From Botrytis cinerea B05.10 (lineage: Eukaryota; Ascomycota; Leotiomycetes; Helotiales; Sclerotiniaceae), in assembly GCF_000143535.2 (NCBI RefSeq), contig NC_037311.1, positions 868,001 through 932,000 of the forward strand: DNA of 64,000 bases, read 5' to 3'. Positions 24,082 through 34,833 of the stretch are shown here, in pieces. The first letter of the stretch is position 1. Every line of letters starts with the position of its first letter. Made by a program: the position numbers and the translations under genes. Under the pieces are notes generated by a model. The model was not told where the DNA came from, did not search any database, and saw nothing but the letters and a program-made list of their open reading frames with translations.

Positions 24082-26560
24082 ATACATCCACCCAACCCCT
24101 CATCATCACTAGCAGCCGCACTCTCATATCCCGGCGTCATCGTCCCGAGCGTTTTCTTACCCAACTCTGCAGTTCTAAGAACTCTTCCTCTGCTCTTCAA
24201 CTTTTTCCCCGCAGTCGGTCTATTAGTACTAGTTTCTCTCGCTCTACTAGCCTTTGGACTTGTGCCTCTTCTCGTAGATTTCAACACTCTCCTAATTTCG
24301 AGCAAATAACTCTCAATAGCATCTACAAAGCGTTTTGTCTGGCGATGCTTACTACTGGCACAGATACTGATTCCTTCATCCTTGATAATATATCCGATTC
24401 CAAATCCGTCACCGGAAGTAGGACCGAATCCGAACTGGCGAAGGGATGGATTACCGCAGTTGGAGGTTGAGAGGACGGTTGTGTTGAGCTTGTCCCAACC
24501 ACTGTCTGCGAAAAGAAGAGGCATGGAATGATTCAATGATCCTGGGGTGGAATTGCCTCGAGCACGAGATGAGCGACGCTCGATTTCATCGCTATCACTC
24601 AAAATTGAATTCCGGCCTGGGCTACCAATTACCGAGTTACCTCTAGATGAACCTGTCTCAACAGGGCTGGAGTATCCATTGCTGCTCAATCCATTACTAC
24701 TAGCCGCCTCTGCACCATCTTCGTCGACTGCTTTTTGCCACACACTAAAGAGAGCATATAAGTGGCGATCGCAACCTTGGGCTTTCGCGCATTCCTTCGT
24801 ATTAGCTGTGTGTTTCTGGCATGCTTTCTTCAGCGCCTCGACCTTTTGTTCTGGGGGATTTTCAGCCCAGAATTTCTGTACGAAATCAAGTGATTCGGGT
24901 GTTACGGATCGTATAGCTTCAGTTCTTCCATGAAGAAAGACTTTCGTCATTGCTGGCTCATATGTACATTCCACTCTACCGTATAAACCATAATATGCAG
25001 CCTGAAATGCCATTTGCACGAAAGCATCTGGGGAGAATCCCATGCTCGTTATGAAATTCTTTCCATACGCTGCGAAATCGAGCGTTTCGAATTCATTTTG
25101 TTGGATGAGATCTGCAAGACGAGTCTCCGCAAAGCGAACGGCAATACTGAGTTCAGGTATCATATCCCACTCTAATTTGTGAGGAGTAGTGCTTACATCT
25201 CCAAAACTAGCCGGGTCACGTTTAGCTGGGTCTGGACTGGTCGATGCCCAGAGACTAGGTGCCTGTCCGTTGATTGTACGAGCAAAACGGAGGATTGTAT
25301 CTGTATACACATCGCTTGCAAATCGGAGGACGGTATGCCCGTCTACACCGGTGTGTTCGAAGTTGATACCTGCACTGCCATTTTTGCAGACGATAATTTG
25401 TAATTTGTCGTACCAACGATTCGTGCATGTTCCAATTTGAACACCCTTTTCAACTTGACTAGTTCCACAGAGCATGTTTTGACATAAATCTGCTTGGGAA
25501 TGGGGCTCTGTGTAATCAAGGCAGAGTATAAATAAGGCAGAATCTACGATTCCAAGACAATCTGCATTATTTGATCCTTCTTCCCTGGTCATCACATCTC
25601 TAAGACCCGACCAAATCTTTCTATTCTCGGTACTGAGAACACCAAGTGCACCTTTGGCGGCATCTTGTATAGGGGTTTGCTGCGCGTCATCGACAATTGT
25701 TTGTAGATTGATCGAGACGTCTCGTTCAGTCATGATCAGGTCCGAATTATCATCGAGAACATCAAACCAGTAAAATTGACCATGGCAAAGGACCACGAGA
25801 TGCTTTGATTCTGGATCTTGTCCGATGTGACATCCATTCTCAGTAGGTACGCGTGCAGTTCCGAATAATCTCGAGTATTGGTACATGCAGAGAGGCGTGC
25901 CTCTTACTGTGTCGGGAGGTAATTCTTCTCTTCTAACTGCGCGGACGAAAGACAATGCAGATACCACTAATGAGGCTGCACGAGTTACTTGGTTGTTTCT
26001 TGCAGGCGTCGGGTCGTCCTCAAGTAAGAAAAAGGGGTTGAGGTTCAGAACAACTGGGTTGTCAAAGTTAAGGTATGAGTCGTACCCTAGATGTTTATCA
26101 GCATGACAGTCATGATGGACCCCTAGGTATATAACGTACAAAACTGCTCAATATAACTAGTCTTTCCATTTGCATACTTCTTTAGTCTCTCGTGAAGTTC
26201 CGGTCCATCATTCTTCAAAAACTCTTCCACTGCTTGTTTGGTCTCTGCATGTTCTCTCGGTGACTGCAATGGCTTTAGAGCTGTCAGATATTTCGTCATG
26301 CTGCTGTCCAACTCTGGTATCGGTAGCTTTGGTAACTTGTCTTGGGCAGCAAAAGTAATTCCTTGCTCGTGCTTTGGCTGATCGCTAGCAAGAGGATCTC
26401 TTTGGTCCTTTGAGTAGCCTTCGCTGACCTTCTTTGCTCCTTCCATTGATCGATTTCGGTCGGGTGCAGCATTGACAGGAGGTTCTCCTGCTGTGATCAG
26501 GGATTCATTTAAAGATTTAGGCATCCTGAATGTACGGACAACTGTTGTTGAGGTAGACAT
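23826..26560 (-). CDS. Carnitine O-acetyltransferase, Yat2-like
   Basis: This gene encodes a choline/carnitine acyltransferase of about 856 residues, which moves acetyl groups between CoA and carnitine and so links acetyl-CoA pools of cytosol, peroxisome and mitochondrion. Exons in transcript order: 26560-26140, 26086-24086, 23974-23826. The first intron splits the motif SYIEQFW-YDSYLNFDNPVVLNLNPFF. The catalytic region reads NFEHTGVDGHTVLRF, with the active-site His. RVECTYEPAMT and GFGPTSGDGFGIGYII are further family motifs, the latter near the CoA/carnitine pocket. No N-terminal targeting peptide or C-terminal peroxisomal tripeptide is evident (it ends RLSEY), suggesting a cytosolic, Yat2-like enzyme. 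A Ser-rich insert near residues 590-680 enlarges it. The last intron holds a run of 30 adenines in the plus strand (24051-24080); reading through it gives a spurious poly-Phe end. Confidence 0.9.
24051..24080. repeat. Poly(A)/poly(T) tract inside an intron
   Basis: Thirty adenines on the plus strand (thymines in the transcript) directly follow the donor side of the last intron (24085-23975) of the carnitine acyltransferase gene. The tract is long enough to be length-variable. Confidence 0.85.
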
Positions 26561-28151
26561 CTTGATTAGCCTAGAACCTTAAATTTATGCGAATAATGGA
26601 GAGATAGAAGTGCAAATATTTAATCCTCGCAGTGCTGTGCGATAGAAGTAATGGCAATCGTAAAGGTAGTAAGACGGCATTATTTTAGACATCAAATCCT
26701 CTGCGGGGGAAGGTATTCTTATGGGAAAGAAATGATTCCCACGGTAAGCAGCCATCAACAGCCTTGGTTATATCTAGAGGTATCATCATGAAGCAATGAT
26801 GGGAATCCCATATCCCCGCGACCGGCCTTGTGCATTGGTTCACGTAGAATATCATTGGATAACTTGATCCGGCCATATGGCCCATGCATGATTCAGGTCT
26901 CCACCCCCGTACACTAGTTAGGATGATATTCCGAGCTTATATGATATCCGCAACGCCGAAGCGATAGCTTGGCACTGAAGTCCAAATGACAGTGAGAAGA
27001 GACGGTACGGAGTATGGTATCAGTAAAGCTTTGCATACCTTCATGCCTCGGTCTACTTTTATCGTGTGTATATTTGCCTCCAGAAATTTCCCTGGGGGTG
27101 GGAGGACTTCAGTGAACAAGGAAGAAAAGATCGTTGCACGATGCAAGTGCAAGGGTAAAAAGTTTTGTGTGAATGATACTCTATTCTCAACCACGGAACC
27201 AGGCCCGGTGGATCTCTTCGTCAATGTCGGAGCATGTGAAAGAGGCGTGGGTCAGAAACGATAAATATACCACTATCCCAGAGAAAATCCTGAGTGTGAT
27301 CAGTATTCTGGAACAAAGGGATTCGATAATGCAAGCAGCTCAAAACGTTCGGTCAGTTCGGTCAGTTCGGTCAAGCGGATGAGAAAGAGTGGGTGTGGTT
27401 CGTGGGCTTAGAGGATATCTCAAATATGTTGCAGGATGACACTGGGCGCCGCAAGTCTCCCCGTTCTGTTCTTACGGATCGATGGAGATGACCAGATGGG
27501 ATAGAACAGATGTTGGGGTTTGAGTAGGGTCGAGAAGTGGGGTGCCAAAAGGCTGAAGCCTCGTTGTGCTTATCCTGTGGTAACTTTGCAAAATGACGTG
27601 CCTTTGAAAGCTTAAGATGCCTTCCAAATCCATTCATCCGTTTGCAGGATTTGATGCGGCAAGATGTATTACTAGTGAACGCTTCTCAGTAAATGTTTCT
27701 CGTCGTTTCACACGATACGATACGATACCTTTGAACGTATCTGATGAATCGTTCGTGTCGTACCTCCTAGAGATGCAGCCGACTTATGATGGAGAAAAAT
27801 ATGGCAGCGTCAACAACAATTGGTACGGGATGCATACAGGAAACAAACAATCTTAATTAAAATCGAGTACGAATCTCAGTCCCTGTCTACACATGAAATT
27901 GTCTACTATCTACTAGCTTCTCCTTATGCCTACTACGAGCTACACACACCTTTGCGATTTGTCTAGATATCCATGACTGTGGCCACACCAAATTGTGATC
28001 CTCGCCCCGTGACCTTGTTTGGAGGCGGAACCATCGATCCGCCAAAGTCACGTGCCGTACCGGATCAGTCCTAGCGCGTCATTGCACAGCCCCTGATTTG
28101 CGATTTGTACCTATTGATTGGTGGTGCAACAACACACACGAACTCGTCACA
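26561..28151. other. Intergenic region, no recognisable gene
   Basis: About 1.6 kb lies between the start of the carnitine acyltransferase and the 3' end of the carboxylesterase. Several open frames of 60-95 codons exist on both strands but have neither signal peptide, domain nor splice continuation that I can recognise. A tandem GTTCGGTCA motif (three units, about 27347-27373) is present. Confidence 0.55.
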
Positions 28152-29726
28152 TTAATACACAGTCTCTAAAGAATCAAACCACTTCTCAATGAGGGTTACC
28201 GCTTCCTTGGATATGGCCAGGGATGTCTGGCCCCAGCCATCACCAACTTCCTGGACAGCACTGTTGTTGGCGTTGCTGGCCGGCCAATATGTGAGGTTTC
28301 CCCCGTTTGGATTGCCTGTCTTGATGAAGTTGACCCAGTAAGCGTTCATGGTACTGGCGATCTCATAGTCTTCTGCAACCCAGGGTAAATCTGTGTCGTA
28401 CAGGTTGTTAAGCACGTAATTGATCTCAGATTCGTGGTAAGCACCCTGGGTTTGTCCAGGTGGCGCATGATCCCAGAAGTAGTTGTACACCGGCTTGTCG
28501 GAAGCCGTAGCCCACAGCTGCGACCATAACCAGGTACCAACGGCAGAGCGGTCTGACCATTGTCGATTGTATGCTGCCGAAGCTGAGGTACTATCATTCG
28601 CACTGTAAATAGTCAAGAACTCGTCTGCCCAGTCGCCAAAGGTGGTGTTCATGTCTGCTAAGTAGGTAGCGAGCGAGATATTAAGGCCGTACGTTGCACC
28701 GCTCTCATCTCGAGTGTTTCCAGTCAGAATGGGCACATTGTTGGCTGCTCCATTAATTAGGGTGTTCATGTATGTATCCGGCACAGCGTAGTAATCCAGA
28801 ACCGCTCCGAAACCATCTCCCTGAGCAAAGGTAGTGTAGTTCAACGCACGGAGCTCCGCAAGTGAAGTGACATTATAATCCGATACATAGCTTACGCCAG
28901 TTTCCAGAGCCGAATCGAGACTACGGTAGTTCTCGGCAAGGCTGGCACTCATAGGATCCTTGGGGTCGCGAACACCAGATTCAATTATGGCGCCAACGAT
29001 GAGTCCCTTCGTCAACGGGCTGTTCACAATATGGTAGGTGGCGGCCGAACCGGCTGATTGGCCCATCACTGTAATATGTTCAGGATCTCCTCCGAACGCC
29101 GCAATATTCTCCACAATCCAGTTAAGAGCAGCATTCTGATCGAGAATGGCCCAGTTACCGGAGCTATTTGTGTTATGCGTTTCGTTCATCTCGGCTGAGA
29201 GCCAGGGGTGTGCAAGCCAGCCAAAAATACCGTTCCGGTAATTGTAATTAACAAAGACAACGCCTTTGTCAGCCATTCCTCCGCCGTCGAAAAGAGCGTC
29301 GCGAGCACTTGACATAGCTGGATAACTCCACATGACAACAGGCAACTTCGCATCCGTCGAGTTGGCGGCACTCCAAATGTTTAGGCTCAAGCAGTCTTCA
29401 GAATCTGTGTAGCCATCAGGCACGGCTCGGAATGTCTGAGGGCAGACAGGACCGAAATCTTGGGCAGCAAAAGTTGTATTCCATGGCGTGACTGGTTGAG
29501 GGGCCTTGAAGCGATTATTCCCTCCTGTGGTAGCAGCAAAAGGAATTCCTTTCCAGACTGCAATGTCTTTCCAGTGCTCCAGATTGACCCCAGCAGGGCT
29601 GCTGTTGAAAGCAGCGTAGCCTTGCACTGGGCCATAGCTAGTCGTGATCTTTTGGTCGTACAGCGCGGCGCTTGCTGTGCATAGCAGAGCCGCGATGGGA
29701 ACCAGGGACGGCAGAAGGCACGACAT
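28152..29726 (-). CDS. Secreted type B carboxylesterase, altered oxyanion hole
   Basis: This single-exon gene encodes a 524-residue alpha/beta-hydrolase of the cholinesterase/carboxylesterase family. I chose the start giving MSCLLPSLVPIAALLCTASA, a clean signal peptide; a longer open frame starts at 29867. The family signatures present are DSEDCLSLNIW, NYNYRNGIFGWL, the nucleophile elbow GQSAG (Ser near 223), the acid region NTRDESG and the His in GAYHESEINYV, so the catalytic triad appears complete. The oxyanion-hole motif normally found after VMVW (HGGGF) is replaced by SYPAMSSARD, and a GGGM occurs a dozen residues later where relatives have YDGS. Many N-glycosylation sequons fit secretion. 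It is transcribed away from a secreted tannase-family esterase 0.9 kb off, so both may attack plant esters. Substrate is unknown. Confidence 0.85.
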   Translation of the reverse strand: MSCLLPSLVPIAALLCTASAALYDQKITTSYGPVQGYAAFNSSPAGVNLEHWKDIAVWKGIPFAATTGGNNRFKAPQPVTPWNTTFAAQDFGPVCPQTFRAVPDGYTDSEDCLSLNIWSAANSTDAKLPVVMWSYPAMSSARDALFDGGGMADKGVVFVNYNYRNGIFGWLAHPWLSAEMNETHNTNSSGNWAILDQNAALNWIVENIAAFGGDPEHITVMGQSAGSAATYHIVNSPLTKGLIVGAIIESGVRDPKDPMSASLAENYRSLDSALETGVSYVSDYNVTSLAELRALNYTTFAQGDGFGAVLDYYAVPDTYMNTLINGAANNVPILTGNTRDESGATYGLNISLATYLADMNTTFGDWADEFLTIYSANDSTSASAAYNRQWSDRSAVGTWLWSQLWATASDKPVYNYFWDHAPPGQTQGAYHESEINYVLNNLYDTDLPWVAEDYEIASTMNAYWVNFIKTGNPNGGNLTYWPASNANNSAVQEVGDGWGQTSLAISKEAVTLIEKWFDSLETVY

Positions 29727-30658
29727 GAATAAGAACTGTGACTGAAGGAGAAAGAAAGAATCAGAAAGAATGGGTTGTGGATTTCCGATGTATGAGATAG
29801 CTATCCACTCGTTTGTGCCATTTGTACAGCGACTTGAACGACATATAAGTAGATATAGAGAGCTCATCGCACCGCCAAGATCAAGGAGACGTGCTGACGC
29901 ATGTCCAGTGGGTTAAGGTTGCGCGGCATAGGTCTATTCTGATCGTTGCGCGTCGAAAATAAGAGGTAGAAAAGGTAGCAATATTGAAGATCAGAGGGTT
30001 GCTGGGACCTAGGGAATTCAATGATCCTGACTGCGTAAGGTTTTGAATGTCCAAAAGCAACTAGAAATGGTAAATGTTCCAATCAAATTCAATAACTCAA
30101 ATGATTTGAATGTTCTAATTGGTTTGGAGATTTGATAATCTTCATTGTCGGATTGCAGTCCGGAATATTGGACACTATGCTGAGAACAAGCAATACAGGC
30201 CTTTCACCGGTACATGATTGGGGTAATATCGGTAGTCTGATATAGATCAGAGATCCTCACACACTGTCTGTACCTGCATGAAGGCCTCCAAGCATTTACA
30301 CCTTGAAAGAGCCTATTTCATATTTTTTATTTGAAAAAAATCACCGTAACCTCCGTACAGGGATTCTTATTTTGTAGGCATACGTAACTCACACTGCGAA
30401 CAACAACCCATTTTAGACTATTGCCTTTCTTTCGATTACGTATCGCATCAAGAAGAGGACTCTATACAGAAATTAACCCTCCTCACTTCAACTTACTAAT
30501 CTTTGATAGCATAATAAATGAAGCATATATAGAACCTTAGTACACCACTTACTTCTACTGCATTCGACCTCGCGATCCTATTGAATAACAATCTCTCAAG
30601 TTCTCTACTATTTATCTTATTCCTCCACAATTGATCTTGACAACTCTCCTAGTCTACC
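29727..30658. other. Divergent promoter region between two secreted esterases
   Basis: This 0.93 kb holds the promoters of the carboxylesterase (minus) and the tannase-family esterase (plus). One copy of the inverted-repeat element occupies about 30000-30167. No gene is seen. Confidence 0.6.
30000..30175. mobile_element. MITE-like repeat, copy A (degenerate)
   Basis: This AT-rich stretch is clearly similar to copy B at 32740-32935. Shared blocks are TTTGAAT-TC-AAAAGCAA, TTCCAATCAAATT, TTTGAATGTTCTAA, TTTGATAATCTT and the right end GCAGTCCGGAATATTGGACAC. The left end is decayed, so the inverted repeat is seen only on the right. There is no coding capacity. A miniature inverted-repeat element is the best explanation; it lies in the promoter side of the tannase gene. 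Confidence 0.6.
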
Positions 30659-32457
30659 ATGTTTTCCGTTCATCGGGCCGTGGTTGCTACTCTTAGCATC
30701 GCAGGTGCTGCGCAAGCGCTTTCGCTAAGCGATGTCTGCACCACAGCTTACGCGAGCGAGGCAATTCCTGCGGCGGACTTCTTGCCCGGCATTACTATCG
30801 ACGCATCTTCAGTCACCACAGCCATTATTACAAACTCTACAAGTTCAAACGATTGGTACATCACCGAGGCCATCTCCTACTGTAACGTTACAATTGCCTA
30901 TTCGCACAACGGTATCGCAGATGATTTGGTTCACGTATCCTTCTGGGTACCAGAGCCAGACAAATTCCAAAACCGATACGTCACAACTGGTGGCAGTGGT
31001 CTTTCTATTAACGCTGTAAGTTTTCAAGCTAAGGATCATACGGATAAGTCATTAATTCATATATCAATATGTAGGGTGCGGTGTCGAACCCTACTGGTGT
31101 TATTGTTGGCGCCGTTTCTGGTTATACGGACGGTGGTTTCGGTACCTTCGACTCATCTTGGGATGAGGTCTTCCTCCTTGCTAATGATACCATCAATTGG
31201 CAGTCTGTCTATATGATGGGTTACCAGGCACACTGGGAACTCGCCACTTTGGGAAAGGAGTTTACTAAGAACTTCTTCAATGTTTCGGATAAGGTTTATT
31301 CTTACTACCAAGCATGCTCTGAGGGTGGCCGCGAAGGTTGGAGTCAGCTCCAGCGTTTCGCCGATCTGTTCGATGGTGCTACAATCGGTGCACCAGCTCT
31401 TCGCTACGGCCAGCAGCAGGTTAACCACTTGACCGCAGCTGTGACCGAGCAGACTCTAGCTTATTACCCATCGTCTTGTGAAATGGAGAAGATCCTGAAC
31501 TTGACCATCGCTTTCTGTGATCCTCTAGACGGGAAGACTGATGGTGTTGTCTCGCGATCAGATCTGTGCAAGCTACAGTTCGACGTGAATAGTACCATCG
31601 GCGAATCTTACTACTGCGCTGCATCATCAGGTAGTTCTTTTGTTCCAGGCAAACGTCAGGTTGGTGGTTCAAGTACCACACCTGAACAAAATGGAACTGT
31701 CACGGCTAAAGCTGCTGAGCTTGTCCAGACCCTCTGGAACGGGCTCCACGACTCCGATGGAAAGCGTGCATACATATATTACCAACCTGGTGCCGAGTTT
31801 GGTGACGCAAGTACTACATATAACTCGGAAACTGGAGAATGGGAGGTTTCTATTACAGGTCTTGGTGGTCAATGGGTTGCACAATTTCTTCAGCTCCAGG
31901 AGGTTGATAATCTGAGCACCCTGGACAACGTTACTTACGATACTCTGAAGGAGTGGATGATCTATGGAATGCATAAGTATGGCGACTCGTTACAGACCAC
32001 TGAGCCTGATGTTAGCGCTTTTGCAAACGCCGGTGGCAAGGTCATCCACATCCATGGTGAACAGGATCCTTCCATCCCCACTGCTTCATCAATTCACTAC
32101 TACGAATCTGTCCGTAACGTCATGTTTCCCAACATGACTTTCGACTCCAGCACAGAGGCTATGGATGAATTTTACCGCCTCTTCCTCGTTCCCGGTGGTG
32201 CCCACTGCGGAGTAAGCACCGAACAGCCAGATGGCGGATGGCCCGCAACAACACTACAGACTATGATCGAATGGGTCGAGAACGGTATCGCGCCCTCAAC
32301 TCTCAACAACACTGGCACTGCCGCGCCTACTCTTTGCAAGTGGCCTCTTCGCCCATTGTGGTCTAACAATGGTACTTCTTTCGATTGTGTCTATGACCAA
32401 GCCTCGTGGGACAGCTGGATTTACGATTTCGATGCTTACAGCACGCCTATCTACTAA
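30659..32457 (+). CDS. Secreted tannase/feruloyl esterase-family hydrolase
   Basis: Exons 30659-31015 and 31075-32457 give a protein of 579 residues. The N-terminus (MFSVHRAVVATLSIAGAAQA) is a signal peptide. The family's CS-D-HC signature is complete: the nucleophile motif CSEGGREG (Ser near 201), the acid in HGEQDPSIPTAS and the His-Cys pair in PGGAHCG; the two cysteines form a disulfide that holds the triad together in known members. VTTGGSGLS, MGYQAHWELA and DGATIGAPAL are further family phrases. Such enzymes split gallate or ferulate esters of plant tannins and cell wall. Tannase and feruloyl esterase activities cannot be told apart by eye. A 59-base intron after residue 119 is canonical. 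Repeat copies A and B lie on both sides of the gene. Confidence 0.9.
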
Positions 32458-32739
32458 TCAACTCATGGCATGCCTGCTTTTGCCTTTGCCTAGGCCTTCT
32501 TTGACCAGGCTAAGAAAGATATAATGGGGTAAGAGACATGCCAGGAAGATATTGGACTGTACTGGAAGTTTGGTGGCCTTCATCGGCAACATGATGGCGA
32601 CAGCAATGGCAACGCGATCTAGTTGCAAATATACTGTGTGATTTCACTACGTAGAGTGATGTACTATATAGATTCTTACTTGTAAATATACATAATTCAA
32701 CATTACATGCTTCTCTCACTGTTTTCAAGTTCAGGTTAT

Positions 32740-32935
32740 TTAATAGTCCGGACTGCAGTTCAATAATATAAGGGTTTGAATATCTAAAAGCAATTAAAAA
32801 TCTAATAATGGTTCAATATTCCAATCAAATTGGATTTTTCAAATGGTTTAAATATTCCAATTGGTTTGAATGTTCTAACTGATTTGGTGACTTGATAATC
32901 TTTGTCGTTGAACTGCAGTCCGGAATATTGGACAC
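32740..32935. mobile_element. MITE-like repeat, copy B with terminal inverted repeats
   Basis: The left end TAGTCCGGACTGCAGTTCAA (32744-32763) is the near-perfect inverse of the right end TTGAACTGCAGTCCGGAATA (32908-32927), with one mismatch over 20 bases and TA at both outer ends. The 184-base core is AT-rich and non-coding. Similarity to copy A continues a few bases past the right end (TTGGACAC), so the true border may be slightly further out. The layout fits a miniature inverted-repeat element of the Tc1/mariner (TA target) type, but no transposase is nearby. Confidence 0.65.
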
Positions 32936-33599
32936 ACTGTTCTAGTTTTTTAATGCACAGTATAGAAAGGCGCTATATTAGTCGTTAATTCTGAGTGAAA
33001 ATTCAATTTGTGCCTGTTCATGCTGCATTTCTAAATCCCTTTATCTATCCTCATATCAGCGCAAGAATGCAAAATTTGTACTGCCAGTTTTAATTTTCAG
33101 GTCAAGACAATAATATTTACAATAGCTTGACCGTCAACTTTCATTTCAAATTTAAGAGACTGTAGAAAAATACACGAGAAGCATTTAAGGAGCATCAGGA
33201 GAGCCAATAGCCGATCCAGTTGAGAACCCATCGAAACGGCCTACCAAGTAGAAGTCATTCTGGCAATGCGCCCTTGTGCCCAGCTCTGGGGTTATGATTA
33301 TTGGAGCCACGACAGGCGAAAGGATCGAACCTTCAGTGTCGAATACAAAGCTAGGACGTGATGAATCCAGATTCACGCGAAATAATACCAGATCAACGGT
33401 ATCAATTAAGCAACGGTGTTCAGCCATGCCAAAAATGTAGAAACGAAAAGCTAGCAGTACGGAAATATCGTATCAAAATTACCGTTAGACTTCTCTCTCT
33501 TCTGGAATCCATGCCCTTAATATCGCTGTTATTGCTAGTTCCATTGCCATAGGATGGCTTCTGATTTTAGTAGGCTCATTTGTCGAGTTATCTCGAGGC

Positions 33600-33730
33600 T
33601 TCAGGTAGTCTGGAGTGCAGTTCAATGATTAGAATTTTCAAAATTTGAACTAATTCAGATGATCCAAATAGTTTGGACTGCTAAATTGATTTTGGAAATT
33701 GTGCTAATTTTAAATATCAGACAACTCACA
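33600..33730. mobile_element. MITE-like repeat, partial copy C
   Basis: TAGTCTGGAGTGCAGTTCAA at 33606-33625 matches the left terminal repeat of copy B with two mismatches, and is preceded by the same TTCAGG. The body diverges and no clear right terminal repeat is found; a second weak match to the terminal repeat (AGTTTGGACTGC) lies near 33669. It is probably a decayed or truncated copy; the right border given is a guess. Confidence 0.4.
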
Positions 33731-33910
33731 TTCAGTTTTTGAGTAGAAATCGCTATACACTTCCACTCGTTCTAGCATTTGAAGAATTCTGATTTGATCA
33801 CAGATAAGATAACATAAATGAATTGCATCATCTGAACTTTCAGTCTTTGTTCTGCTATATTAATTCCCATCCGGTGTCAAACGACAGATAAATTTGGTCA
33901 CTTCGTCACG

Positions 33911-34174
33911 ATGGAGATTACCTTATTGTTGATACTCCTCGGTAGCGCTTGGTATACTGGTGCACCTACTACTACATTCCCATGCCTAGGTATCCCAGAT
34001 CGCTCTATTCAGAGGATTTCAGTTGGTAGTATAAATGCTGTTGTGCGAACCATTCTAGAAAATGGGGTATCATTGAAGGAATATGCAAAGAACAATAGTA
34101 GCTTCTTTATTGTTGCAGGACTCAGCTTTGCTCTCGGTCTAGTTATTGGTGGCTACGTTATAGAAAGTAATTAG
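33911..34174 (+). CDS. Possible small membrane or secreted protein (87 residues), unrecognised
   Basis: An intact 87-codon frame starts MEITLLLILLGSAWYTG, like a signal peptide or anchor, and ends with a second hydrophobic segment (FFIVAGLSFALGLVIGGYVI). The ATG follows a plausible CGTCACG leader. I recognise no family, and no intron is evident. Position in AT-rich, repeat-bearing sequence and short length make it uncertain; it could be a gene remnant. If real it would be a small protein with two membrane segments. Confidence 0.3.
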   Translation: MEITLLLILLGSAWYTGAPTTTFPCLGIPDRSIQRISVGSINAVVRTILENGVSLKEYAKNNSSFFIVAGLSFALGLVIGGYVIESN

Positions 34175-34833
34175 AAATAGTGCCTTGGGTATTATTGCAA
34201 TGGCTTCCTCATTGATAATTCTCTAATTATCGTTCTATGGCATCAACCTATCGGCTGCAGCTGTTAATATTATCCTAGTATTTTTCATTCTTCGAAAGAT
34301 AATTCTGCATCTTCAATCATTACCTCGATTTACTGAGAAGTAGAGGAACACTCCTGCCGAATGTGCTTATTCAAAGACAAAGTATCTAAAGTCGATATAT
34401 GTAGCCATTGAGAAAACATGTGTTCCATTTTTTTAATAATGCTTTTACTGAATTGCATCGAAATGCAAACTGTAAAAATGCACGTAATGAGTAAAACATA
34501 TTTTAACATTTTTGAAATCATTGCCATTTGAATAGTTATCGAATATTTGAAGAATTGCACATTTCCGGTACCACAGCCAAGGAGAAAGAGGTAAAAAGTC
34601 CAGAAGTAGAAAATAGTATATTTATACCTAATGATCCAACATATACCGTAAAACATTATCATCCAGTCGAAAGTAACTTAACCACCACCATTTCAATCAA
34701 CACCATTCATCATGTTGTATTATATCCAACAAACCGAATTCAACCCCTTTGTAGAAAGAGCACTACCAGCTCTTGTTTTCGCACTTATTTTGCCGTTTAT
34801 TCCGGAAACTATGCACAATGTATTGATTGAGCT
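34175..34833. other. AT-rich intergenic region
   Basis: No gene is recognisable. A plus-strand frame beginning at 34712 (MLYYIQQTEFNPF...) has a leader-like upstream sequence but soon runs antisense to the next gene, and is treated as chance. Confidence 0.45.

Larger units (their letters stand above)
32458..33910. other. AT-rich intergenic region with repeat copies
   Basis: The stretch after the tannase gene holds the 3' end of that gene, repeat copy B and partial copy C. The remaining sequence is AT-rich and shows no recognisable gene; short open frames on the minus strand (33185-33427) lack any feature. Confidence 0.5.

Noticed and set aside
24025..24309. Plus-strand frame starting with a lysine run
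   Set aside because: It is the complement of the carnitine acyltransferase exon and its intronic poly(T) tract.
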